Positions 51,422-59,432 of a DNA stretch of 64,000 nucleotides are shown piece after piece. The position numbers were made by a program, and so were the translations under genes. The stretch's first letter is position 1. Every line of letters starts with the position of its first letter. Source of the DNA: Flavobacteriales bacterium (GTDB taxonomy: Bacteria > Bacteroidota > Bacteroidia > Flavobacteriales_F > PHOS-HE28); the NCBI GenBank assembly GCA_016712535.1, contig JADJQW010000003.1, forward strand, positions 1 through 64,000, given 5' to 3'. A model generated the notes under the pieces. That model did no database searches, was not told the origin of the DNA, and worked only from the letters and a program-made list of their open reading frames with translations.

Positions 51422-53209
51422 CTACCTGAACTCGTAGTCATACCCCTCCAGCTGGCTCAACAGGTCCTGCGGCGCGTCCGTAGCGGTGATCCGCCCTTCC
51501 ACCTTCGGTGCCACCGGGGAGAACTTGCCGAAGTACTCACGCAGGATGGTGTGCATGGTGATGTTCGCGCGGCGCGGGTTCTTCACCTTCTCCATGCGGC
51601 ATAGCGTGTCATCGGGATCGCCTTCGCGTTCGCAGGCGGCGATGAGGTAGCTGCGCGACAGGTCGATCGGCTTCTTGCCCACCTTGATCCAGTTCACGCG
51701 TTTGCCCATGTCGTTGTGCATGGTGAAGTTGGCCGTCATGCCTTGGAAACGCACCACCCAGCCGCCGAAGCGCTTCGCCGGATCCTTCGCGAACACGTTA
51801 TGCAGTTCCTTCTCCAGCCAGTCCCACACCTGCTGACCGGTCGCCTCGCCGTACTTGGCGTCGCTGTCCACCGGGATCATGCTCCACAGGTGGTCGTTGG
51901 TGATGGGTGTCGGGGTCTTGCCATCGGCCACGATCGGCGGACAGAAGCGGAAGCCGTTGCTGATCGCGATGTCCGGCTTCAGCTTCCACATCAGCGCGTC
52001 GGTGATCAGGTTGTCCATCGGGTTCTCGATCACGTAGTAGCGCACCAGCGTGTTCTTCGTGCTGCCGACGACCTTGCCCAGCTGCTCCTTGTACGGCGCG
52101 CTCACCTCGTCCACGAGTTGGAGCATGCCCTGGTCCGCCGGGTACTTCTCCGGGTCCACATCCAGCAGCTCGTAGTGGCTGTCCTTCACCTTGCCGTCCT
52201 CAACGACCACATCCAAGCGAGCGAGGAACGATCCGAAGGAGCCGGGCTCCACCACCTTGCTGTACTTCGCCGCGATGGGTTTGCGCACGCGTTCGTGCGT
52301 ATCGGCACCGAGGATCAGGTCCGCGCCTTCCACCTCGGGCTTGTTCGCCAGGTCCACTTGCTGCGCGAGGCCCATGTGCGTGACCAGGAAGACCATGGCG
52401 CACTGCTCGTAATCGCGCAGGATGCGGATGTACTTCGCCACGTTCACCTCCGGCTTCGTGAACTTGATGCCACAGCTGTACGCCGGTGACTGCCGTTTGG
52501 GCGTGAGCGGATCGTTGTAGCCGATGAAGCCGATCTTCACCCCGGCGATCATGCGCGTCCAGTAGGGCTGGAAGATCATCTCGCCCACGAGGTCGGCGTT
52601 GGGGTCCTTCGTGTCACCGCAGTAGTCCGCCAGTTTCTCGTGCCACATGTTCGCGCAGATCTTCGCCGCGCGGTAGCCGCCGAGGTCCTTCAGCATCATT
52701 TCCTTGCCGTACACCACTTCCCAGTTGCCGGGCAGGATCAGGTCGTAGCCGATGCGGTTCATCAACGGCACGATCGCGCGGCCCTCGCTCATGGCCGCAA
52801 CACCGCCTCCTTGGAAACAATCACCACCATCGATCACGAGGGTGTTGGCCGGATCCTCCGCGCGCAGCTTATCGATCATCGTCTTCAGCACACCGTAGCC
52901 GCCGCGTTTCTTGTACACGGGCTTGCCGTTCTCCATGAAGAACTCGTCGTGCGTGTGCAGTTGCGCGTGTATGTCGCTCGTGAAGAGGATGGTGAACTTC
53001 TCGGCTTTTCCGCTCTGAAGGGCGTTGCTGCGAACGAGCTCATCGCGGCTTTGCGCATCGCCAAGCGCGCCCATGGCCACCGTGGGGCCCAGCGTCAGCC
53101 CCGCGCCCAAGGCACCAAGCGATTTCAGTGCTTGCCTCCGGCTCACGCTGTACGCGGCCTCATCATGGTCGCTGCAGGTGCAGCCGGGCGGGTGGATGAT
53201 CTCGCTCAT
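51422..53209 (-). CDS. soxB: Thiosulfohydrolase SoxB
   Basis: 595 residues. N-terminal Tat-type signal near residue 25 (SRRQALKSLGALGAGL). Metallophosphatase-like core with metal ligands in ILFTSDIHAQLHTHDEFF near 75, VIDGGDCFQGGG near 127, LPGNWEVVYGKEM near 160 and VTHMGLAQQ near 275, HERVRKP near 310; then a 5'-nucleotidase C-terminal domain. SoxB hydrolyses sulfate from thiosulfonate on SoxYZ. No soxYZ or soxAX in the window, so its carrier is unknown. The start overlaps the cytochrome stop (ATGA). A truncated copy of its 3' end lies at 36508. Confidence 0.92.
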   Translation of the reverse strand: MSEIIHPPGCTCSDHDEAAYSVSRRQALKSLGALGAGLTLGPTVAMGALGDAQSRDELVRSNALQSGKAEKFTILFTSDIHAQLHTHDEFFMENGKPVYKKRGGYGVLKTMIDKLRAEDPANTLVIDGGDCFQGGGVAAMSEGRAIVPLMNRIGYDLILPGNWEVVYGKEMMLKDLGGYRAAKICANMWHEKLADYCGDTKDPNADLVGEMIFQPYWTRMIAGVKIGFIGYNDPLTPKRQSPAYSCGIKFTKPEVNVAKYIRILRDYEQCAMVFLVTHMGLAQQVDLANKPEVEGADLILGADTHERVRKPIAAKYSKVVEPGSFGSFLARLDVVVEDGKVKDSHYELLDVDPEKYPADQGMLQLVDEVSAPYKEQLGKVVGSTKNTLVRYYVIENPMDNLITDALMWKLKPDIAISNGFRFCPPIVADGKTPTPITNDHLWSMIPVDSDAKYGEATGQQVWDWLEKELHNVFAKDPAKRFGGWVVRFQGMTANFTMHNDMGKRVNWIKVGKKPIDLSRSYLIAACEREGDPDDTLCRMEKVKNPRRANITMHTILREYFGKFSPVAPKVEGRITATDAPQDLLSQLEGYDYEFR

Positions 53210-54315
53210 GGGTTCTTGTAGTAGGCGACGATAGGCCCGAAGGGACCGTATTTGTGCTGTTGCTCCGTGAAGCCGTCGGCGAAAGGCCCGAATGGATGAT
53301 CGACGGGTTTCTTGCTGATGTCAGGCCAGTCACCGGTGAGATCCCGATCCGGACGCGGCTGGGAGTTCACATAGGCGGCCACGTCCCAGGCTTCTTCATC
53401 AGTGAGCTGCGGAGCCTTGTGGGTCACGCCCTGCGGCATGTTGGCTTTCACGTATCCGGCGAAGCGGCTTAGGCGATAGAGCCCTGCGCCATTGTTGTAG
53501 CTCAATGGCCCCCACAGCGGCGGATAGAGTCGCGTGACGCCATCGGCCTTCAGCATGCCTTGCCCGTCCTTGCCGTGGCACGAAGCGCATTTGAGATCGA
53601 AGACCTGCTCACCGCGCTTGTGGTCTGCCGCGCGATCGAGGAAGGCCAGTTCCACGATGCCCGATCCCTTGGGCTTCTGGTCACGCGGGATCCCGGTGCC
53701 CAACCATTCCAAATAGGCCACGATGGCGCGCATCTCACGGCCGGTGCTGTCCAGCGGGGTGCCGTTCAGGCTGCGTTCCACGCAATCGTTCACGCGCTTC
53801 ACCACGGTCTCGAGCTTCCCGCTGCGCGCACGGATCTTCGGATAGGTGCTCCAGACAGCGCCGTAGTTGTTGCCCCAGGGTTTGGTGCCGGCATCGAGGT
53901 GGCAGTTCTGGCAATTCAGCGCGTTCGTGTTCTGCATCACCGTTCCGTTCGGGCCGATGTAGTGCGCGGTGTTCGCGATCAGCTCGCGGCCGTAGCGGAC
54001 CAGGACTTCGCGTTCGTCATCGAGGAAGGCCAATCTCGTGGTGTCAGCACCGCTCCACAGGCCATCCGGATCATAAGAGGCAGCTTGCGGCAGCGGCTCA
54101 GGGGCTGGTGCTTTCGTGTCGAGGAGGTCGGGAGGAAGGAAGAACTGAGCGACCACGAGCGCGAGCAGGATCCAGGTGATGCGCTTGCTCCAGCTCAGGC
54201 CTCCTTTGCGCGGATGCCCGATGCGCTCCTGCAAGGTGGCCAGCGCATCATCGAGCACGTAGAGCACCACCAGGACAAGGATGGTGGCGAGAAGGACGAT
54301 CGCAGGCACGAGCAT
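53206..54315 (-). CDS. Membrane-anchored dihaem cytochrome c, TsdA-like
   Basis: 369 residues. Two N-terminal hydrophobic segments (residues 3-22 and 46-63) anchor it. Two haem c sites: CQNCHLDAG near 138 and CASCHGKDG near 245. Between them RVNDCVERSLNG carries a Cys that in thiosulfate dehydrogenase TsdA is the expected axial haem ligand. The C-terminus (WPDISKKPVDHPFGPFADGF) also matches TsdA-type proteins. TsdA couples two thiosulfates to tetrathionate. Activity direction and partner unknown. Confidence 0.82.
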   Translation of the reverse strand: MLVPAIVLLATILVLVVLYVLDDALATLQERIGHPRKGGLSWSKRITWILLALVVAQFFLPPDLLDTKAPAPEPLPQAASYDPDGLWSGADTTRLAFLDDEREVLVRYGRELIANTAHYIGPNGTVMQNTNALNCQNCHLDAGTKPWGNNYGAVWSTYPKIRARSGKLETVVKRVNDCVERSLNGTPLDSTGREMRAIVAYLEWLGTGIPRDQKPKGSGIVELAFLDRAADHKRGEQVFDLKCASCHGKDGQGMLKADGVTRLYPPLWGPLSYNNGAGLYRLSRFAGYVKANMPQGVTHKAPQLTDEEAWDVAAYVNSQPRPDRDLTGDWPDISKKPVDHPFGPFADGFTEQQHKYGPFGPIVAYYKNP

Positions 54316-54327
54316 GGCCGTGCGTGA

Positions 54328-54834
54328 TCAGTGAGGCAGTTTCTCGCGAAGAAGGCCGTACACCCAGGTGCCCGCGACCGCGCTCACGAAGGTCACGATC
54401 ACCACGCTGAAGCCCGCCCCCATTTGAGCGAACAGCGGACCAGGGCAAGCGCCGGTGATGGCCCAGCCGAGGCCGAAGAGCAGGCCACCGATCACCTGGC
54501 CCTTGTTGAACTCCTTCTTCGGGATGTGGATCTCCTCGCCGTGGATGGTCCTTGCCTTCGTGCGCTTGATGAGCTGCACGCTGATGAGCCCGACCACCAC
54601 CGCCGTGCCTATCACGCCGTACATGTGGAAGCTCTCGAAGCGGAACATCTCCTGGATGCGGAACCAGCTGATGATCTCGGCCTTGACGAAGACGATGCCG
54701 AAGAGGATGCCCCAGGCGCTGTACTTGAAGTTGTGCCACCACGGGTGCACCAGCTCGCTCTCATTCACGCAGATCGCGTCGAGCTCACGCTTCTGCAGGT
54801 CAGCGGCTGGTGCCTGTTGGAAGTCGTTCTTCAT
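54328..54834 (-). CDS. YeeE/YedE-family sulfur transporter subunit A
   Basis: 168 residues, four helices (40-58, 70-87, 110-130, 137-158). The conserved cysteine motif GLGWAITGACPGPLFAQ near 125 is the YeeE/YedE (TsuA-type) thiosulfate-handling loop. N-terminal cytoplasmic stretch HPWWHNFKYSAWG. It follows the second YeeE gene by 4 bases; two half-length genes together equal one full-length YeeE. Confidence 0.87.
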   Translation of the reverse strand: MKNDFQQAPAADLQKRELDAICVNESELVHPWWHNFKYSAWGILFGIVFVKAEIISWFRIQEMFRFESFHMYGVIGTAVVVGLISVQLIKRTKARTIHGEEIHIPKKEFNKGQVIGGLLFGLGWAITGACPGPLFAQMGAGFSVVIVTFVSAVAGTWVYGLLREKLPH

Positions 54835-54838
54835 GTCT

Positions 54839-55402
54839 TCAGAGTGTGAGGAGGAAGGGAAGGATGAACCAGGTCATGATGATGCCGCCGACCATGAACA
54901 TGATGGTGGCCACCAAGCTGGGCCACTGCAGGCTGCTGAGGCCCATGATGGCGTGGCCACTGGTGCAGCCGCCAGCGTAGCGCGTGCCGAAGCCCACGAG
55001 GAAACCGCCGATCACGAAGAAGATCAGGCCGCGCACGGTGAAGAGCTGCTCCCAGCTGAAGATCTCGGCAGGCAGCAGATGGCCCGTGTCCGTGATGCCC
55101 TTGCTCGTGAGGTATTCGGCGGTCGGCTCGGCCAGCACGATCGGGTTCGGGTCGCTCAGGAAGCGCGCGGCGATGAAAGCTCCCACCGCGATGCCGCCCA
55201 CGAAGAAGAGGTTCCATGCTTCCTTCTTCCAATCGTACTTGAAGAAGGAGATGTTCGCGGGCAAACAGGCCGCGCACAAATGGCGCAGCGAACTGCTGAT
55301 CCCGAAGGTCTTGTTGCCCACGAGCAGCAGGTAGGGCACCGTGAGGCCGATGAGGGCGCCGGCGATGTACCAGGGCCAGGGTTGTTTGATCGCTTCGAGC
55401 AT
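54839..55402 (-). CDS. YeeE/YedE-family sulfur transporter subunit B
   Basis: 187 residues with five hydrophobic segments. Cysteine motif GFGTRYAGGCTSGHAIMGLSSLQ near 140, the other half of the YeeE pore; an additional Cys pair near the middle (LCAACLPAN). Together with subunit A it should bring thiosulfate or persulfide into the cell. It is the first gene after the long gap with the 84-base repeats. Confidence 0.88.
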   Translation of the reverse strand: MLEAIKQPWPWYIAGALIGLTVPYLLLVGNKTFGISSSLRHLCAACLPANISFFKYDWKKEAWNLFFVGGIAVGAFIAARFLSDPNPIVLAEPTAEYLTSKGITDTGHLLPAEIFSWEQLFTVRGLIFFVIGGFLVGFGTRYAGGCTSGHAIMGLSSLQWPSLVATIMFMVGGIIMTWFILPFLLTL

Positions 55403-55420
55403 GGTGGTGGTGATCAGATG

Positions 55421-55504
55421 ATCAGATGATGAGATGATCAGGAAATGGAATGCCTCCTTGGCGGTTATACATCATCTGAACTTCTGATCCTCTCAATTTC
55501 TGAT
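55421..55504. repeat. 84-base palindrome-rich repeat, copy 1
   Basis: Begins ATCAGATGATGAGATGATCA and ends TTTCTGAT; the ends are inverted relative to each other and the middle carries TGGAATGCCTCCTTGG. Copy 2 (55538) is the same length and matches at about 69 of 84 positions. In the gap between YeeE and the CstB-like gene. Confidence 0.8.
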
Positions 55505-55537
55505 CCGGGGTTTGCATTGTTCGGGGAGGTGTTGTTG

Positions 55538-55621
55538 ATCAGATAATGAGATGATCAGATATTGGAATGCCTCCTTGGTTGGCGAACATCATCTGATCCT
55601 CTGATCATCTCATTATCTGAT
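55538..55621. repeat. 84-base palindrome-rich repeat, copy 2
   Basis: Same unit as copy 1, 33 bases further on. The outer 20 bases ATCAGATAATGAGATGATCA pair well with the inner reverse complement TGATCATCTCATTATCTGAT, so each copy can fold to a hairpin. Its last base coincides with the stop of the CstB-like gene. Confidence 0.8.
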
Positions 55622-57033
55622 TACTTGATCAGCGTGCTCGGGCACACGTAATCCGTCACCTTCACGCCGGTCCTTTTTATCGCATTGAATCCGCCGCGCA
55701 CTTCCACGAGGTTGTGATAGCCGCGCGCTTTCAGCAGGCTCACTGCGATCATGCTCCGATAGCCACCGGCGCAATGCACGTAGTTCGTCTCCTCCTTGCT
55801 GAACGCCGCGAGGTTCTGGTTGATGTACTGCAGCGAGGCATGCCATGCGCCATCAACGTGCTCAGCCTCATACTCGCCATCCTTGCGCACGTCCACCACG
55901 CGCAGTTTGCCGGCATTCAAGCGCTTGGCGAATTCCTCTGCATCGATGCGCTCGATGGTGTCCGCCTCCTTGCCGCCCGCCTTCCACGCGCTCATGCCGC
56001 CATTCAGGAAGCCGAGCACATTGTCGTAGCCCACGCGGGCGAGGCGGGTCACCGCTTCCTCCTCCATGCCTTCATCGGTCACGAGCAGGAGCGGGTGCTT
56101 AACATCAGGGATCATGCTGCCCACCCATGGCGCGAAATCACCCTTGATGCCGATGTTGATGCTGCGCGGGATGAAGCCGTCCTTGAAGTCCTCAGCGTTT
56201 CGTGTGTCGAGCACCAGCGCGCCTTCGGTCTCGGCAACCAGCTCGAATTGGTCGGGGGTGAGGGCGCGCATGCCGCGTTCCTTCACGCTGTCCACGCTCT
56301 CGATCACGCCTTTGTTCAAGGCCACGTTCTGCGGGAAGTAGGCAGGCGGAGGAAGCAGGCCATCGGTCACTTCCTTGATGAACTGCTCCTTCGTGGCCGC
56401 CTTCAGCGCGTAGTTGTCCCGTTTCTGATTGCCCAGCGTGTCGAAGGTCTCTTTGCTCATGTTCTTGCCGCAAGCGCTGCCGGCACCATGCGCGGGGTAC
56501 ACGATCACGTCATCGGGCAGGGGCATGATCTTGTTGTGCAGGCTGTCGTAGAGGAAACCGGCGAGGTCCTCCTGCGTCAGTGATCCCATCTTCTGCGCCA
56601 GGTCCGGACGGCCCACATCGCCGATGAAGAGCGTATCGCCGCTGAAGATCGCGTGCGGCTTGCCGTTCTCATCCTTCAGGAGGTAGGTGGTGCTCTCCAT
56701 GGTATGGCCAGGCGTGTGCAGCACGGTGATGGTCACCTTGCCCACGTTCAGCACCTCTCCGTCGGAAGCGATGTGCGCCTCGAACTGCGGATTCGCATTG
56801 GGCCCGTACACGATGGGCGCGCCGGTCTTCTTGCTGAGGTCGAGATGGCCGCTCACGAAGTCGGCGTGAAAGTGCGTTTCCAGCACGTACTTGATCTTGG
56901 AGCCGCTCTGCTTCGCGCGCTCGAGATAGGGTTGCGTTTCACGCAGCGGGTCAATGATCACCGCCTCGCCGTTGCTCTCGATGTAGTATGCGCCCTGTGC
57001 CAGGCAGCCGGTATAGATCTGTTCGATTTTCAT
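55621..57033 (-). CDS. CstB-like persulfide dioxygenase-rhodanese fusion
   Basis: 470 residues in three parts. (1) Metallo-beta-lactamase/ETHE1-like persulfide dioxygenase, residues 1-245: iron site LETHFHADFVSGH (H54, H56, D58, H63), later His in LHTPGHTMEST and Asp in FSGDTLFIGDVGRPD. (2) A pseudo-rhodanese near 265-365, whose loop LLVTDEG lacks a cysteine. (3) An active rhodanese near 375-470 with YVHCAGGYRS. This matches CstB of Staphylococcus, which converts persulfide to thiosulfate. Cytoplasmic. It is followed in transcription by the 84-base repeats. Confidence 0.92.
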   Translation of the reverse strand: MKIEQIYTGCLAQGAYYIESNGEAVIIDPLRETQPYLERAKQSGSKIKYVLETHFHADFVSGHLDLSKKTGAPIVYGPNANPQFEAHIASDGEVLNVGKVTITVLHTPGHTMESTTYLLKDENGKPHAIFSGDTLFIGDVGRPDLAQKMGSLTQEDLAGFLYDSLHNKIMPLPDDVIVYPAHGAGSACGKNMSKETFDTLGNQKRDNYALKAATKEQFIKEVTDGLLPPPAYFPQNVALNKGVIESVDSVKERGMRALTPDQFELVAETEGALVLDTRNAEDFKDGFIPRSINIGIKGDFAPWVGSMIPDVKHPLLLVTDEGMEEEAVTRLARVGYDNVLGFLNGGMSAWKAGGKEADTIERIDAEEFAKRLNAGKLRVVDVRKDGEYEAEHVDGAWHASLQYINQNLAAFSKEETNYVHCAGGYRSMIAVSLLKARGYHNLVEVRGGFNAIKRTGVKVTDYVCPSTLIK

Positions 57034-57078
57034 GGTCTCGGGGAGTTGTTGGGGCAGCGAATTCGCTGCCCTTACGGG

Positions 57079-57885
57079 TTAGCTGAGTTGAGAGAGTTCC
57101 CTTCCGATGATGTACACGCCCATGACGAGCACGAACCATCCGAAGGCGGGTTTGAGCTTCTCGTTGGGGATGCGTTTACTGAGCATGGATCCTGCAAGGA
57201 TGCCGAGCACCGCTACTGCGCTGAAGAGGCCGAGGAAGCGCCAATCGATGAGCTCATCGCCCCGCAGGTCGCCTGTGAAGCCGATGAGCGATTTGGCCGC
57301 GATGATGATGAGCGAGGTGCCTACCGCCTGCTTCATGGGAAGCTTCGCCAGCAGCACCAGCGCCGGGATGATGAGGAAGCCCCCGCCTGCGCCCACCAGG
57401 CCCGTGATGGTGCCGACAACAGCACCTTCCCCAAGGATCAGCGGATAGTTGAACTTTGCTTCGCCGGAGACGCCGCTCGGTGCCTTCGGCTTGCGGATCA
57501 TGCTGTAGGCTGCGGCCACCATGAGCAGCGCGAAGAAGATGAGCATGCCCAGCGCCTTGCTCACGGCAACGCCGCCCGCGTTGAAGAGCGGGTCGGGCAA
57601 AGCTGGCACCAGCCATGCCCTCGTGGCGAAGACCGCCGCGATGCTGGGTATGCCGAACACCACCGCTGTGCGCCAGTGGATGTTGCCGAGGCGCATGTGG
57701 CTGAGGCTGCCGATCAGGCTCGTTAAGCCCACGATGAAGAGCGAGTAGGCCGTGGCGAGCACCGCATCGATATGGAAGAGGTACACGAGTATGGGCACGG
57801 TGAGGATGCTGCCGCCACCGCCGATGAGGCCGAGGGACAGGCCCATGATGATCGCGCCGATGTAGCCGAGGATCTCCATGCTCAT
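57079..57885 (-). CDS. TauE/SafE-family sulfite/sulfonate exporter
   Basis: 268 residues with seven to eight hydrophobic segments. Typical family repeats: LGLIGGGGSILTVPILVYLF near residue 18 and its duplicate TGLVGAGGGFLIIPALVLLA near 160. The ATG at 57885 overlaps the ArsR stop (ATGA), so the pair is translationally coupled. TauE exports sulfite, sulfoacetate or takes up sulfur oxyanions; next to CstB it probably removes sulfite. Confidence 0.88.
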   Translation of the reverse strand: MSMEILGYIGAIIMGLSLGLIGGGGSILTVPILVYLFHIDAVLATAYSLFIVGLTSLIGSLSHMRLGNIHWRTAVVFGIPSIAAVFATRAWLVPALPDPLFNAGGVAVSKALGMLIFFALLMVAAAYSMIRKPKAPSGVSGEAKFNYPLILGEGAVVGTITGLVGAGGGFLIIPALVLLAKLPMKQAVGTSLIIIAAKSLIGFTGDLRGDELIDWRFLGLFSAVAVLGILAGSMLSKRIPNEKLKPAFGWFVLVMGVYIIGRELSQLS

Positions 57886-58208
57886 AGTTGCTCGCAGCAG
57901 TTCTCCAGGCACGAGACGATATTCATGAACTCGGTGCGCTTCAGGCTCCAGTAGGTGTACTTGCCTTCCTTCTCGCAGGTGAGCAGGCCTTTATCGCGCA
58001 TCAGGGTGAGGTGCTGGCTGAGGATGGCTTGCTCAATGCCGAGGATTCCCTCAAGCTCCCGGTTGCACAGCCGGGCGTGCTGGCTAAGGGCATCGAGGAT
58101 GTCGAGCCGCTGTGGATGGGCCGATGCCCGCAGCAATTCGCTGGCGCGGACGAGCTTCTCAGGTCCGACCCGCTCGTGCAGGCTCTCGGTGGTGGTGATT
58201 GCGGTCAT
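57882..58208 (-). CDS. ArsR/SmtB-family regulator, candidate persulfide sensor
   Basis: 108 residues with a winged helix (HPQRLDILDALSQHARLCNRELEGILGIEQAILSQHLTLM). Cysteines at the N-terminal helix region (RLCNREL near 48) and near the C-terminus (IVSCLENCCEQL, near 99-104) resemble the spaced cysteines of BigR/SqrR persulfide sensors. Metal-binding His/Asp sites of SmtB are not obvious. First gene of the sulfur operon. Confidence 0.82.
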   Translation of the reverse strand: MTAITTTESLHERVGPEKLVRASELLRASAHPQRLDILDALSQHARLCNRELEGILGIEQAILSQHLTLMRDKGLLTCEKEGKYTYWSLKRTEFMNIVSCLENCCEQL

Positions 58209-58216
58209 GGACGGCG

Positions 58217-58262
58217 CAAACGTATAGCTATGCCTCTATGTGAATCGGTGAGTTTGCTCACC
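58217..58262 (-). promoter_or_regulatory. Promoter/operator region of the sulfur operon
   Basis: CAAACGTA at 58217-58224 reads TACGTTTG on the minus strand, a -7 element a few bases before the ArsR ATG. A perfect inverted repeat GGTGAG-TTTG-CTCACC lies at 58247-58262, upstream, and could be a regulator site or a small hairpin. Confidence 0.4.
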
Positions 58263-58280
58263 AATGCGAACGCGCCTGAC

Positions 58281-59405
58281 CTATAGCGCCTTGAGCAGGT
58301 CCGCTCCGAAGTGCTGCACCTGATAGCGCCGCATGCCGGGCACCGCTGCCAGCGCGGCGATGTCACCTGGTAAGGTCCGGGCCATTTCAGCGAGCATCTG
58401 GTTGCTGGCCACGATGCCCATGCGCAGGTCGTGCTCCTGGGTGAGCCGATCGCGCACTTGTTTCAGGCGCTTGAGTCGATCATCGTAATCCGGATCCCGG
58501 GGCCAGCGCTTGCCTCGGGGCACCTGAGGCCATTGGTCCTTCGGCGATTCTTGCGCGCGCTTCACGGCCTCCAGGAGATCCTTCCCGTGGCGCTGCAGCA
58601 ACCGATCGCCGATGCCTTTGCGGGCGCTCAGCTCCTTCATTGATTTCGGTGGATCGGTGGCCAAGGAAAGCAAAGCCTCGTTGCCCATCACCATGAATGG
58701 TGCGCGGTCCATCCGCTCGGCAATTCGCTCGCGCAAGGCATGCACCTCCCGGAGGATCGCCAGCTGCTGGGGCTTCAGCAGTTTGGCGGTCTTGATCCGC
58801 AGGAAGCCGGGCTCGTCGTCCACAGGCAGATTGAACGGCGCATCGGTGAGCAGGCCGAACTCCTCTACGGCCCAATCCCATCGGTTCTTGGCGATCAGCT
58901 TTTCCTTGAGGATATCGCGCAGCGCGATCAAGTGGCTGGTATCGCCGGCTGCATAGCTGAGCATGTCTGCCGGGAGCGGGCGCTTGCTCCAATCGGCCTT
59001 CTGGAACTTCTTGTCCACCTGCACGCCCTGGTACTTCATCAGCAGTGAGGCCAGGCCGATCTCCGGCTCGTTGATCAGCTCAGCGGCCACAAGCGTGTCG
59101 AACACGTTCTCGACCCGGATGCCATGGTACCTGGCCAGGATCCGCAGGTCGTAGTCAGCGTCGTGGATCACGACTTCCATGGCCTTGTCCGATAACAGGT
59201 GGGCCAATGGCCGCAGGTCCGGGAGCACCAAGGGGTCAACGAGGAAGGTGCGGTCGCGGGTGCTGAGTTGCACCAGGCAAACCTGCTCCTTGAAGCGGTG
59301 GAAACTGCTCGCTTCCGTATCCAGGGCGATGATCTCAGCGCGGCCCAGTTCCGCGGCGCGGGCGGCCAGTGCAGCTTGCGCGGTGATGAGTTCGTAGCTG
59401 GCCAC
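58281..59405 (-). CDS. rnd: Ribonuclease D-like 3'-5' exonuclease
   Basis: 374 residues. DEDD exonuclease core: EIIALDTEASSFH near residue 28 (D, E), VVIHDADYDLRIL near 80 (D), and the YAAGDTSHLIALRDIL motif near 155 (Tyr, Asp). Two HRDC domains follow (about 215-290 and 310-370). RNase D trims tRNA 3' ends. Length and domain order are normal. It faces the sulfur operon divergently as a same-strand neighbour with a 72-base gap. Confidence 0.92.
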   Translation of the reverse strand: MASYELITAQAALAARAAELGRAEIIALDTEASSFHRFKEQVCLVQLSTRDRTFLVDPLVLPDLRPLAHLLSDKAMEVVIHDADYDLRILARYHGIRVENVFDTLVAAELINEPEIGLASLLMKYQGVQVDKKFQKADWSKRPLPADMLSYAAGDTSHLIALRDILKEKLIAKNRWDWAVEEFGLLTDAPFNLPVDDEPGFLRIKTAKLLKPQQLAILREVHALRERIAERMDRAPFMVMGNEALLSLATDPPKSMKELSARKGIGDRLLQRHGKDLLEAVKRAQESPKDQWPQVPRGKRWPRDPDYDDRLKRLKQVRDRLTQEHDLRMGIVASNQMLAEMARTLPGDIAALAAVPGMRRYQVQHFGADLLKAL

Positions 59406-59432
59406 GGGCGTGTGCGAGGCGTTTCGAAATGG

